A DNA stretch of 64,000 bases from Billgrantia gudaonensis (GCF_900100195.1 NZ_FNES01000013.1:62001-126000); one strand, 5' to 3'; shown: positions 50,734 through 62,188, counted from the first letter of the stretch. Made by a program: numbers and translations. The notes: generated by a model from the letters alone, not told the origin.

Positions 50734-51723
50734 TCAACTACCGAACAGGTCGCTGAAGCGCTCCTTGAGCTCGGCCTCCCTGGCCAGCGCGCTTTCGACA
50801 TCGAGCGGCATCAGGTCGATGTCGTCGCGGGCCGGAAAGCCCTCCGGCGGCGCCACCTCGGGGTGCGCTGGCAGATAGCCCTGATCGCTCACCAGCTGCT
50901 GCCCCTCCTGCGAGAGAACGAAATCGACGAACTTCCGCGCCGCATCGAGGTTGTCGGCTCCCTGCATGATGGCCACCGGCTCGGTCACGGCGCTCACGCC
51001 CTCTTCGGGGAATACGAAGGCCACCGGCGAGCCCTTGGCCGCCTCGCGAATCGGCAGAAAGTCCACCACGACGCCGTAGGGTTTGGTGCCCGCGGCCACG
51101 GCATTGAACACGCCGCCATTGCCACCCTGGGCCTCGACGCGGTTGTCGTGCAGTGCTTCGTAGTAGTCCTCGCCCAGTTCGGGGTGTTCGCTGAGCGTCG
51201 CCATGTGAATCAATGCAGCGCCGGAGTAGAGCGGGCTCGGCATGGTCACCTGCCCTGCGTATCGCGGTTGGGTGAGCTCTGCCCAGCTTTGCGGCTGGTG
51301 CGTGGCACCGGTGTTGTAGACGATGCCCGTGGTAATCAGCTTGGTGCCGTAGTAGTGACCCTCCGCATCGTACAGCCCAGCATCGTAGGCTTCGCGCTCG
51401 GGGCTCAGGTAGGGCTGCAAGTGCCCTTCCTGCTTGAGCGACTCCATGGTCATGCTGTCGGCGATCAGCAGCACGTCGGGATTGCTGACGCCGGCGGAAA
51501 GCTCGGAGCGCAAACGAGTCATCAGACGAGTGGTGCCATCGCGAACCCACTCCACTTCGATGTCGGGATGGGCGGCCTGGAAGGCGTCGACGGTCTGCTG
51601 GGCGTCACCGTTGGGCTGGCTGGTGTAGAGCACCAGCGTCTCGCTGCCGATAGCCGGAAAGGCCAGGCCAGCAAGCACTGAAGATAAGGCAAGCGCGGAT
51701 ACCAAGGAGCGTTTCGGCATCAT
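50734..51723 (-). CDS. Periplasmic binding protein of the fused-permease importer
   Basis: The 329-residue protein has a signal peptide (VSALALSSVLAGLAFPAIG) and the family-1 iron/phosphonate binding fold (LVLYTSQPNGDAQQTVDAF, TRLMTRLRSELSAG, GTKLITTGIVYNT). The adjacent tyrosine pair that ferric-binding proteins use near the C-terminal lobe is not seen; the place reads VVVDFLPIREAAKG. Together with the Pho-box-like site upstream this favours a phosphorus compound such as 2-aminoethylphosphonate over iron, but that is inference. Confidence 0.85.
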   Translation of the reverse strand: MMPKRSLVSALALSSVLAGLAFPAIGSETLVLYTSQPNGDAQQTVDAFQAAHPDIEVEWVRDGTTRLMTRLRSELSAGVSNPDVLLIADSMTMESLKQEGHLQPYLSPEREAYDAGLYDAEGHYYGTKLITTGIVYNTGATHQPQSWAELTQPRYAGQVTMPSPLYSGAALIHMATLSEHPELGEDYYEALHDNRVEAQGGNGGVFNAVAAGTKPYGVVVDFLPIREAAKGSPVAFVFPEEGVSAVTEPVAIMQGADNLDAARKFVDFVLSQEGQQLVSDQGYLPAHPEVAPPEGFPARDDIDLMPLDVESALAREAELKERFSDLFGS

Positions 51724-51769
51724 GGGAACACCTCCGATGAGTGAACCCCATCGACATTACCGTCATCGC

Positions 51770-51787
51770 CTTACAGCACCGTGACAG
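51770..51787 (-). promoter_or_regulatory. Pho-box-like site 4, before the fused-permease importer
   Basis: On the minus strand CTGTCAC (51787-51781) and CTGTAAG (51776-51770) are 11 bp apart, 46 bases before the binding-protein start. It is the weakest of the four sites, with two units and 11 of 14 consensus positions. Confidence 0.5.
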
Positions 51788-51894
51788 TCGGTCTTCATTC
51801 GGCAAACGGCCTGAATGGGCAATGGCAGGCATGGTTGGCGCTTTGGAGCGGCCAGGACCAAAAGGCCGGAGTCGGCATCGCACCCAAAATGGCA

Positions 51895-51925
51895 GCGCCC
51901 GCATCGACGAGATCGATGCGGGCGC
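51895..51925 (-). terminator. Terminator after bfr
   Basis: A 13-bp perfect stem (51895-51907 with 51913-51925) closes a 5-base loop 29 bases after the bfr stop; on the minus strand a short TTTT follows 8 bases later. Confidence 0.65.
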
Positions 51926-51954
51926 AGGTGTGGTCGGAGGCGGCGGTGTCGGCG

Positions 51955-52437
51955 TTACTCTTCGCCGGCTTCCTGCATCTGCTTGTGCAGGTAGTTCTCG
52001 ATGCCGACCTTGTCGATCAGGCCGAGCTCGGTCTCGATGTGGTCGATGTGCCCCTCTTCGTCGGCCAGCAGGTCACGCAACAGATCGCGAGTCACGTAGT
52101 CCTGTACCGTTTCGCAATAGGCAATCGCCTCGATGTAACCCTTGCGTCCCTCGTGCTCGATCTTGAGGTCGCACTCCAGCATTTCACGGACGTTCTCGCC
52201 GATGTGCAGCTTGCCGAGATCCTGCAGATTGGGAACGCCCTCGAGGAAGAGGATGCGGTCGATCAGCTTCTCCGCGTGCTGCATCTCCTCGATGGACTCG
52301 TCGTACTCCCACTTGCCCAGCTTGGTGAGGCCCCAATCCTGATACATCTTGGCATGCAGGAAATACTGATTGATGGCGACCAGCTCGGCACCCAGGGCCT
52401 TGTTGAGATGCTCGATGACCTTGGCATCACCTTTCAT
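51955..52437 (-). CDS. bfr: Bacterioferritin
   Basis: The 160-residue protein forms 24-mers that oxidise and store iron. The ferroxidase residues Glu18, Glu51, His54, Glu94, Glu127 and His130 are in place ([46 protein letters not shown]), and the haem-ligand Met52 is present. The binding partner gene bfd lies 215 bases upstream on the same strand with its own promoter region. Confidence 0.96.
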   Translation of the reverse strand: MKGDAKVIEHLNKALGAELVAINQYFLHAKMYQDWGLTKLGKWEYDESIEEMQHAEKLIDRILFLEGVPNLQDLGKLHIGENVREMLECDLKIEHEGRKGYIEAIAYCETVQDYVTRDLLRDLLADEEGHIDHIETELGLIDKVGIENYLHKQMQEAGEE

Positions 52438-52529
52438 GGTGCGTCTCCCTCTTCATTGCGTCTTGGACCGATCCTGAAACGTCAGGCTGAAACGTAGCAC
52501 CGTTCTCTGCGGCACGTCGAACACCCCCA

Positions 52530-52558
52530 GTATTGTCTACTGAGAGCAAAAAGTCCAA
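52530..52558 (-). promoter_or_regulatory. Candidate bfr promoter
   Basis: On the minus strand TTGGAC (52558-52553) and AATACT (52535-52530) are 17 bp apart. The -10 box lies 92 bases before bfr. Confidence 0.4.
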
Positions 52559-52652
52559 ACATGACAAAGGGTTGGGAGAAACGCAACTAGAATGAGAAGA
52601 ATTGGCTATCGATGCTGCAGCCCTCTCGGGTCCGCCATGAGGCCGCGCGGCA

Positions 52653-52859
52653 TCAGACCGCGTAGGCCAAGTCGTCCACGGCGGCCGACATCTCGTTGAC
52701 GATGGCTTCACGCGTGATGTGTTTGGCCGTGCAGGCACACTTGCCGCACTGGGTGCCGCAACCCGTCTCGGCCTGAACCTCGCGCCAGCTGCGGGCGCCG
52801 CCCTCGACGGACTCGCGGATTCGGTGGTCGGTCACGCCCTTGCAGATACACACGTACAT
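52653..52859 (-). CDS. bfd: Bacterioferritin-associated ferredoxin Bfd
   Basis: The 68-residue 2Fe-2S protein has the four cysteines in MYVCICKGVTDHRI and CGTQCGKCACTAKH. Bfd docks on bacterioferritin and passes electrons to release stored iron. The start at 52859 matches the family N-terminus. A palindrome like a Fur box lies 31 bases upstream, so expression on iron starvation is expected. Confidence 0.93.
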   Translation of the reverse strand: MYVCICKGVTDHRIRESVEGGARSWREVQAETGCGTQCGKCACTAKHITREAIVNEMSAAVDDLAYAV

Positions 52860-52890
52860 TGCAGCACCTCGCCAATCGTTGCGAGATCGA

Positions 52891-52907
52891 ATGTAAATGA
52901 TTCGCAT
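52891..52907. promoter_or_regulatory. Fur-box-like palindrome before bfd
   Basis: ATGTAAATGATTCGCAT is a 17-bp palindrome with two mismatched positions per arm and AAT/ATT repeats typical of Fur sites. It fits iron control of bfd. Confidence 0.55.
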
Positions 52908-52965
52908 GGCGTAGTGCAACCCCCAATCGATGAAAAAATGATCAGGGTCATCTCTGGAAGGTGCT

Positions 52966-53433
52966 TTACTTGGGCAACACCACGGTGCGCGTGCCGGAAA
53001 CGATATCGGGCCAGCTGCGACGCTCGGCATCGAACAGCACCCATAGGTAGCCGAGCCCGAACGCGGCGCACGACAGCCACGCCACGACGTAGCGCACCAG
53101 GCTCTGTCCCAGCGAGATGGGCCGGCCATCCTCGGTCTGTACGCGCAGTCGCCATGCCTGCATGCCCAGGGTCATGCCACCGCGCCGCCAACAGAAGGCG
53201 AAGAAGCCGAAACCACTGGCAAGCAGCAGCAGTTGCAGTGTCCCGCGCTGCAGCCAGCCGGTGCCGACCGCCTCGGCCTGCAGCCCGAAGCCGAAGCGCA
53301 CGACCATCACGTGTGCCACCGTCACCAGCAACCAGATCGCCGCCACCAGAAAGGCATCGTAGAGCATGGCCCCCAGCCGCCGGCCCAGGCCCGCGGGCCA
53401 GACGTCGTCGAGATGGTCGAAGCGTCGCGGCAT
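52966..53433 (-). CDS. RDD-family membrane protein
   Basis: The 155-residue protein has about three to four membrane segments and the RDD signature: GLGRRLGAMLYDAFLVAAIW, then WRRGGMTLGMQAWRLRV, and a final DIVSGTRTVVLPK. Some RDD proteins are Na+/H+ or small-molecule carriers; the role here is unknown. It lies 17 bases after lptG. Confidence 0.88.
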   Translation of the reverse strand: MPRRFDHLDDVWPAGLGRRLGAMLYDAFLVAAIWLLVTVAHVMVVRFGFGLQAEAVGTGWLQRGTLQLLLLASGFGFFAFCWRRGGMTLGMQAWRLRVQTEDGRPISLGQSLVRYVVAWLSCAAFGLGYLWVLFDAERRSWPDIVSGTRTVVLPK

Positions 53434-53450
53434 ATCCTTTGTCTCCCGTA

Positions 53451-54515
53451 TTACCCGCTGCGCCGTAATAGGTACAGCCCCAGCACGACGCACAGCAGGG
53501 TCGGCCCCAGCACCGCCCAGATCGGTGAAAACCCCCAGACCGTGGAGGCCGGTGCCAGCAGATCCTGCAGGTACTTGAACACCAACCCGGTCACCACGCC
53601 ATAGAACACCCGCGTGCCCGCCGCCACGGTGCGCAACGGCCCGAACACGAAGGAGGCGGCCACCAGCACCAGCGATGCCATGGTCAGCGGCATCAGTAGC
53701 TTCTGCCAGAAGTAGAGCAGCGGCTGGGTGGCTTCCAGATTCTGGCTGCGCAAGTAACTGGCATAGGCCCACAGTTCACTGGGCGCCTGGCTTTCCACCT
53801 CCCGCAGCAGGCGATTGAGCTGGGCAGGAGTCAGTTGCGTTTGCCAGGCCAGGCTGTCATGACGCTCGACTTCGGTACGCTCAGCGTGGAAATGCGTGAT
53901 GGCTACGTTCTCGAGCCGCCAGGCGCCGTCATGCCAGATCGCCCGCTGGGCCACCATGGCATCCTGCAGGGTGTGCCCGTCGAAACGATAGCGCGTCAGA
54001 TCGAGCACGGTGTCGTCGGCACGAATGGCACCGAAACGATAGATGCTGTCGCCTTCTCGCTGCCAGCCACCCTGCTGGGTCAGCACGGCCCCCTCCCCCT
54101 GCAGTTTCTCGAGGCGCCAGGCACTGGCGAACTGCTCGGTACGTGGGCTCACGTACTCGGCGACCAGCAGCAGCACGACCACCACCACCAGCACCGGTTT
54201 CATGACGCCCCACAGGATGCGGGCCAACGAACGGCCGGCAGCCCGCATCACGGTGAGTTCGTTGCTCGACGCCATGCTACCCAGACCGATCAACGCGCCG
54301 ATCAGCACGCCCACTGGCGCATATTGGTAGAAACGCCAGGGCAGGCGCATCAAGAGGTACTGAAGCACCTGGAAGGCGCCATAGTCGCCAGCCACGTCTT
54401 CCAGATCGTTGATGTAGGTAATGACGAGGTCGAGCCCCAGCAGCACGACCTGCACCACGATGATGGCCCCCAACACGTTGCGGGCGATGTAGCGGTCGAG
54501 GCGGTCGGCGATCAT
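53451..54515 (-). CDS. lptG: LPS export permease LptG
   Basis: The 354-residue protein has three membrane segments at each end of a periplasmic beta-jellyroll domain. LptG with LptF and LptB2 pulls lipopolysaccharide from the inner membrane. The start RLDRYIARNVLGAI and the region LIGLGSMASSNELTVMRAAG are diagnostic. Its start overlaps the lptF stop by ATGA. Confidence 0.96.
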   Translation of the reverse strand: MIADRLDRYIARNVLGAIIVVQVVLLGLDLVITYINDLEDVAGDYGAFQVLQYLLMRLPWRFYQYAPVGVLIGALIGLGSMASSNELTVMRAAGRSLARILWGVMKPVLVVVVVLLLVAEYVSPRTEQFASAWRLEKLQGEGAVLTQQGGWQREGDSIYRFGAIRADDTVLDLTRYRFDGHTLQDAMVAQRAIWHDGAWRLENVAITHFHAERTEVERHDSLAWQTQLTPAQLNRLLREVESQAPSELWAYASYLRSQNLEATQPLLYFWQKLLMPLTMASLVLVAASFVFGPLRTVAAGTRVFYGVVTGLVFKYLQDLLAPASTVWGFSPIWAVLGPTLLCVVLGLYLLRRSG

Positions 54516-55594
54516 CCCGCCATCCCCCGGCGCTGGGCATGCGCCATCAAACCGAGACCGAGCAGCAAAAAGGCGCCATGTATGGGCCACATGCCCACCG
54601 CCACCGACAGCGAGCCACGCCCGATGGCATCCAGCGCTGCGAGCAACAGGCTCAGGTAGCAGACGTGCAGGAATACCGCCGGCAACAGCTTGGCGAAGCG
54701 CCCCTGACGGGGGTTGACTCGCGACAGCGGCATCGCCAGCAGCGTCAGAACGAACACCATCACGGGCAGCGACAGCCGCCACTGCAGCTGCGCCTGGGCA
54801 CGCGTATCGTCATCGTCGAGCAACGCCGCCGTGGAGGCATACTCGGGGGAAGCCAGCTCGGCGCCCTCGCCGGCCCGCGAGAGACGCACCGCATAAGTGG
54901 CGAACTCGAGGCGCTCGGCCTCGTGACGACCCGGCTCGACGCTGTAGCGCTCACCGTTCTCCAGCACCAGGAACCGACTCCCGGTGTCCTCGTCCACGGT
55001 CTGGTAGCCGCTGGCAGCACGCGTCACGGCGCTCTCCGGCGTGCCGTCACGGCGCCGCTGGCGCTCGCTGATGAAGACTTCCTGCATGTGGCTGCGATCG
55101 TCATCGAAACTTTCGGTATAGGCGGTGCGCCCGCCACCGAAGTCCTGAAACCGGCCCGGCGCCAGCGACGTGAAATCCAGGCGGCTGCGTTGCTCTTCCA
55201 GCAATTGCTCGTTGTGCAGGGCGCCGGCCGGGGTCAGCCACAGGCTGCACAATCCCACCAGCACGGCCACCACGCAGGCCGGCACCAGGCTCACCTGAAG
55301 CAGGCGCATGGGGCTGGTTCCGCAGGCCACCAGCACGGTGATCTCGCTGTTGAGATAGAGCTGGCCATAGGCGAGCAGAATGCCCAGGAAGAAGGCGAGC
55401 GGCAGAATCAGCTCGAGAAAGCCCGGCAGGTGGAAAAGCATCAGGGTGCCGAGAATGCTGACGGGAATCTCGCCTTCGGCGGCATTCGAGAAGTAGCGGA
55501 TGAAGCGACTGCCCATGATCACCAGCAACAGCACGCCGGCCACCGCCGCCATGGTCAGCAGGATCTCACGGGTCAGATAACGAAAGACGATCAT
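54512..55594 (-). CDS. lptF: LPS export permease LptF
   Basis: The 360-residue protein has the same layout as LptG: IVFRYLTREILLTM start, LILPLAFFLGILLAYGQLYL, a jellyroll domain, and LLAMPLSRVNPRQGRFAKLL near the end. It is divergent from pepA, the arrangement seen in most gammaproteobacteria. Confidence 0.96.
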   Translation of the reverse strand: MIVFRYLTREILLTMAAVAGVLLLVIMGSRFIRYFSNAAEGEIPVSILGTLMLFHLPGFLELILPLAFFLGILLAYGQLYLNSEITVLVACGTSPMRLLQVSLVPACVVAVLVGLCSLWLTPAGALHNEQLLEEQRSRLDFTSLAPGRFQDFGGGRTAYTESFDDDRSHMQEVFISERQRRRDGTPESAVTRAASGYQTVDEDTGSRFLVLENGERYSVEPGRHEAERLEFATYAVRLSRAGEGAELASPEYASTAALLDDDDTRAQAQLQWRLSLPVMVFVLTLLAMPLSRVNPRQGRFAKLLPAVFLHVCYLSLLLAALDAIGRGSLSVAVGMWPIHGAFLLLGLGLMAHAQRRGMAG

Positions 55595-55709
55595 GCAGCG
55601 CTTTTATGCATTGGAGCCATGCCTTGGGTACACTGGGGTGATTCGGCACGGGCCTAGGGCCGTGCCGGCATTATCCAGAATCCCCCTTCGCTTGTCTTGT
55701 GGAGTCACC

Positions 55710-57236
55710 ATGGAATTCCCCGTTCAGACGGCCAATCCTGCCAAGGTCGAGACGGCCTGCCTGGTATTACCGGTGTTCACCGACGGCGAGCTGCTGCCCG
55801 CTGCCGCCAAGCTCGACGACGCCAGTGAGCGACTCATCGGGCAGTTGATCGAGCGCGGCGATTTCGAGGCCAAGTTGGGTAACGTGCAGTTGATTCCCTT
55901 CGCTCCCGGCCTGGGTGCCGACCGCCTGTTGCTGGTGGGGCTGGGTAGCCGCGACAAGTGCCAGGAAGGTGCCTTCCGCAAGGCACTGGATGCCGCCTTC
56001 GGCTCGCTGGCGAAACTCGCCGTGGACGATGCCGCGGTGGCCTTCACCGATGTGCCGATCGGCGAGCGCGGCTGCGACTGGAAGGCCCGCATGGTCGCCG
56101 AAGCCGCACACCGCGCCGTCTACCGCTTCACCGAATTCAAGACCGAACCGGAGGCCCCGCCGCGTCTGGCCCGCGTGACCCTGCTGGTCAGCGAAGGCGG
56201 CGACAGCCAGGCTGCCAAGCAGGGTGCCCAAGTGGGCGACGCCATCGGCAAAGGAGTCAGCCTGACCCGCACCCTGGGCAACCTGCCGGGCAACGTTTGC
56301 ACGCCCCGCTACCTGGCCGAGCGAGCCGAGCAGCTGGGCGAAGAGTCCGACGGGGCACTCTCGGTGGAAGTGCTCGACGAAGAGGCGCTGGAGCGCCTGG
56401 GCGCCCACAGCCTGCTCGCCGTGGGGCGTGGCAGCGCCGAGCCCTCACGACTGATCGTGATGCGCTACCAGGGCGCCGAGAGTGCTGACGAGGCGCCCCA
56501 CGTGCTGGTCGGCAAGGGCATCACCTTCGATACCGGCGGTATCTCGCTCAAGCCCGGCGAGGCGATGGACGAGATGAAGTTCGACATGTGCGGTGCCGCC
56601 AGCGTGTTCGGCACCGTTCGGAGCGTGCTGGCACTCCGGCCCAAGCTCAATCTGGTGGCCATCGTCGCCGCCGCCGAGAACATGCCCGACGGCCGTGCCA
56701 CCAAGCCCGGCGACATCATCAAGACACTCAAGGGGCTCTCCGTGGAGGTGCTCAACACCGATGCCGAAGGCCGCCTGGTGCTGTGCGACGCCCTGACCTA
56801 CGCCGAGCGTTTCGAGCCCGCCAGCGTGGTTGACATCGCCACTCTCACCGGCGCCGCCATCATCGCCTTGGGCCACCATGCCACGGGGCTGCTCGCCAAC
56901 GACGACGACCTGGCACTGGACCTGCTCGACGCCGGCGAGACGGCCTGGGACCGCGCCTGGCATCTGCCACTGTGGGACGAATACCAGGAGCAGCTCGATT
57001 CCAACTTCGCCGACTTGGCCAACATCGGCGGCCGTCCGGCGGGCACCATCACCGCCGGCTGCTTCCTGTCGCGCTTCGCGGACAAGTTCCCCTGGGCACA
57101 CCTCGACATCGCCGGCACCGCCTGGCACTCGGGCAAGCAGAAGGGCGCCACCGGCCGACCGGTAGGGCTGCTCACCCAGTATCTGCTGGACCGCGAGGAG
57201 GAGTCGCGCAGCGTGGAGAACGGCAACGAGCTGTGA
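55710..57236 (+). CDS. pepA: Leucyl aminopeptidase (M17) PepA
   Basis: The 508-residue enzyme has the two-metal site in VGKGITFDTGGISLKPGE and the NTDAEGRLVLCDAL signature. In E. coli PepA also binds DNA and regulates carAB and plasmid resolution. ATG 55710 gives the family start EFPVQTANPAKVETACLVLP. The stop overlaps holC. Confidence 0.97.
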   Translation: MEFPVQTANPAKVETACLVLPVFTDGELLPAAAKLDDASERLIGQLIERGDFEAKLGNVQLIPFAPGLGADRLLLVGLGSRDKCQEGAFRKALDAAFGSLAKLAVDDAAVAFTDVPIGERGCDWKARMVAEAAHRAVYRFTEFKTEPEAPPRLARVTLLVSEGGDSQAAKQGAQVGDAIGKGVSLTRTLGNLPGNVCTPRYLAERAEQLGEESDGALSVEVLDEEALERLGAHSLLAVGRGSAEPSRLIVMRYQGAESADEAPHVLVGKGITFDTGGISLKPGEAMDEMKFDMCGAASVFGTVRSVLALRPKLNLVAIVAAAENMPDGRATKPGDIIKTLKGLSVEVLNTDAEGRLVLCDALTYAERFEPASVVDIATLTGAAIIALGHHATGLLANDDDLALDLLDAGETAWDRAWHLPLWDEYQEQLDSNFADLANIGGRPAGTITAGCFLSRFADKFPWAHLDIAGTAWHSGKQKGATGRPVGLLTQYLLDREEESRSVENGNEL

Positions 57237-57673
57237 CCCGCATCGACTTCTACATCCTGCCCGACACGACGCTGGAGGCGCGTCTCGGCTTCGCCTGCCG
57301 GCTGGCCGAGACCATCCACGGCAAGGGCTACCGGCTGCACCTGCACGCCGAGGACGACGCCATGGCGGCCGACCTCGACGAGCGGCTGTGGACCTTCCGG
57401 CCCGATGCCTACCTGCCCCACGCCCGGCTGGGCAGCGACATGGCCGACAGCGTGGCGGTGACCATCGGCCACGCGGGCCCGCCCGAACCTCACCCCGAGG
57501 CCCGCACCGCCATGCTCAACCTGGCCCCGGACATCCCGGAGTGGTTCTCGCGCTTCGAGCGAGTCGCCGAGATCATCAACCAGCATCAGCAGGTGCTCAC
57601 CGCCAAGCGCGCCTGCTGGCAGACCTACAAGCAGCGCGGCTATCCGGTGAAGGCGCATCAACTGCGCGGTTGA
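57233..57673 (+). CDS. holC: DNA polymerase III chi subunit HolC
   Basis: The 146-residue protein begins at GTG overlapping the pepA stop. TRIDFYILPDTTLEARLGFACRL is the chi N-terminus. Chi joins the clamp loader to single-strand binding protein. valS normally follows at once; here 315 bases with a repeat and a promoter separate them. Confidence 0.94.
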   Translation: MTRIDFYILPDTTLEARLGFACRLAETIHGKGYRLHLHAEDDAMAADLDERLWTFRPDAYLPHARLGSDMADSVAVTIGHAGPPEPHPEARTAMLNLAPDIPEWFSRFERVAEIINQHQQVLTAKRACWQTYKQRGYPVKAHQLRG

Positions 57674-57686
57674 TGCCGTCAAAGCA

Positions 57687-57799
57687 AGGGGCGCCGGGGG
57701 CAGGCCGGAGAGGAGGTCCGATGCCAGGGATGGTATCGGTAGCGCCCAGGGATGGGTTCACAGCGCCTCCTCGAAGGGCTGCCCCCGGATCAGCCCCGA
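57687..57799 (+). repeat. Dispersed repeat family B, copy 1
   Basis: Outer arms CCGGGGGCAG (57694-57703) and CTGCCCCCGG (57779-57788) pair perfectly. The block GTAGCGCCCAGGGA, then ACAGCGCCTCCTCG, then CGGATCAGCCCCGA, is shared with a minus-strand copy at 62189-62272. It begins 13 bases after the holC stop. It holds no gene. Confidence 0.82.
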
Positions 57800-57864
57800 T
57801 GGCGAAGCTGCCCCGACGCCTCTCTCTTCAGACATCAGTAGCCTTGTCTCCACATTCCACGCCC

Positions 57865-57894
57865 ATGACGCCGACCGTCGCAACGGGCTATAAT
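57865..57894 (+). promoter_or_regulatory. valS promoter and structured leader
   Basis: A consensus TATAAT (57889-57894) follows ATGACG (57865-57870) by 18 bp. The leader of about 85 bases to valS contains the perfect palindrome CCGCCCATGGGCGG (57927-57940). Confidence 0.65.
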
Positions 57895-57988
57895 CGAACC
57901 CATTTTTCACACCCCGCACCGTGCCGCCGCCCATGGGCGGCGCGCGCCGTGCCTCGTTGCCACCCTTTTACTTCGACCCGGAACGCCC

Positions 57989-60967
<2,979 letters not shown>

Positions 60968-60988
60968 CAGTCCCAGCATGACGATACG

Positions 60989-61015
60989 ACGGCCCGCTTC
61001 GGCGGGCCGTTTCTG
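60989..61015 (+). terminator. Intrinsic terminator after valS
   Basis: A 9-bp stem (60989-60997 with 61002-61010) with TTCG loop is followed by TTCTGT. Confidence 0.85.
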
Positions 61016-61034
61016 TATGAGACGGATATCACTG

Positions 61035-61215
61035 GGAGGAAGCCTGGTTTCGCGTCACGAGCGAGAGAGGCAGAGAGGCTGGCCGCAGCCGGAGCGCAGC
61101 CACCGGAGGGTAGCCTGCTACATGAGGATGGCGTGGTCCGGCACACCGGCGGTCCGACGCCTCGGCACCGCCGGCGGCCAGGATATCGAGCGCAGTAGTG
61201 AACCCAGGTTTTCTC
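61035..61215 (-). repeat. Dispersed repeat family A, copy 2
   Basis: Read on the minus strand this matches copy 1 at 18477-18698: the inverted ends, the GCTCGATATC block, the 29-base hairpin (61146-61174 here) and CCTCATGTAGCAGGCTAC. It starts at the TGA stop of the META-domain gene, as copy 1 starts at the TAG of the M48 gene. It is about 40 bp shorter and more diverged at the far end. Confidence 0.83.
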
Positions 61216-61669
61216 AGTCGGCGCGTCGCCACCCTCCCAGCACCCGCTGGTCGGGGCCGAAGAACACCAGCCGGTCGTGGTCGATCAGGTAGCGGTAGGC
61301 GTTCTCCAGCATGTCAGTGACGCGCTGGGCATCGTCGGCCTCGGGACAAGCGCGTCGGGTGGTGGCGAGTTCGGAAAACTCGACGCGCTTGCCTGCGCCG
61401 AACTGTACCTGGCCGGTGAGGCGGTTGCAGCCATCGCTGCCGCTCACCCGGCCATCGCCGGAGACGGTGAAGTGGGGCGTCTCGGGCATCGACAGGCGCT
61501 CGTCGGTGCCCACCAGCAGCAGATTCCAGCGCGGCCCCACCACGGGGCCGGCCACGTCGTCATCGTCAGCCGGCAGGCGGGCATCGGGAGCCGGCCCGCC
61601 CCCACAGGCACCGAGCAGCAGGGTCGTCAGCAACAGCAGGAAAAGCCCCGCCGGTCTCAGCTCGATCAT
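61214..61669 (-). CDS. META/HslJ-domain lipoprotein
   Basis: The 151-residue protein has a lipoprotein signal (LFLLLLTTLLLGAC) and a META-like domain with GRVSGSDGCNRLTGQVQFG and the Cys in TRRACPEADDAQRV. HslJ-like proteins occur in the outer membrane and are linked to stress or novobiocin resistance. I chose ATG 61669, as the upstream frame is arginine-rich and unlike a gene. The stop codon coincides with the start of the repeat. Confidence 0.82.
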   Translation of the reverse strand: MIELRPAGLFLLLLTTLLLGACGGGPAPDARLPADDDDVAGPVVGPRWNLLLVGTDERLSMPETPHFTVSGDGRVSGSDGCNRLTGQVQFGAGKRVEFSELATTRRACPEADDAQRVTDMLENAYRYLIDHDRLVFFGPDQRVLGGWRRAD

Positions 61670-61700
61670 CGTTCGGCTCCTTCCCTCGCTTGGCCCCGGC

Positions 61701-62141
61701 TTACCAGGTGCCGGTATTCTCCATGGACGCCCACGGCTCCTTCGGCGCCTGGGGTTCGCCCTTCTGCAGCAGCTCCACGGAGATGCCATCGGGGCTTTTC
61801 ACGAAGGCCATGTGGCCGTCGCGGGGTGGGCGGTTGATGGTCACGCCGTTGTCCTGAAGGTGCTGACACAAGGCGTAGATGTCGTCGACACGGTAGGCCA
61901 GGTGGCCGAAATTGCGTCCGCCGGTGTACTCCTCGGGATCCCAGTTCCAGGTCAGCTCCAGCTCCGGTGCCTTGAGCTCGGCGGAACGCGCCTCGTCTTC
62001 CGGCGCGGCCAGGAAGACGAGAGTGAAACGCCCCTTCTCGTTCTCCTTGCGACGTACCTCCTTGAGGCCCAGCAGGTCGCAATAGAAGTGCAGCGAGGCA
62101 TCCAGATCGCTGACGCGCACCATGGTGTGCAGGTACTGCAT
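61701..62141 (-). CDS. gloA: Lactoylglutathione lyase (glyoxalase I)
   Basis: The 146-residue VOC-fold protein has MQYLHTMVRVSDLDASLHFY with the first metal His, ELTWNWDPEEYTGGRNFGHL with Glu and His, and SPDGISVELLQKG with the last Glu. It converts the methylglyoxal-glutathione adduct to lactoylglutathione. It lies 31 bases before the META gene on the same strand. Confidence 0.95.
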   Translation of the reverse strand: MQYLHTMVRVSDLDASLHFYCDLLGLKEVRRKENEKGRFTLVFLAAPEDEARSAELKAPELELTWNWDPEEYTGGRNFGHLAYRVDDIYALCQHLQDNGVTINRPPRDGHMAFVKSPDGISVELLQKGEPQAPKEPWASMENTGTW

Positions 62142-62188
62142 GGTCGACTCCTTTCTCGGGTCAGGGGGCTCGCCGTTGGCGGTGTCGC

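Noticed and set aside
47997..51723. Ferric iron importer (Fbp/Afu type)
   Set aside because: Not excluded, but not preferred: no Fur-like site is seen upstream, the tyrosine pair of ferric-binding proteins is absent, and a Pho-box-like site is present, although bfr lies next door.
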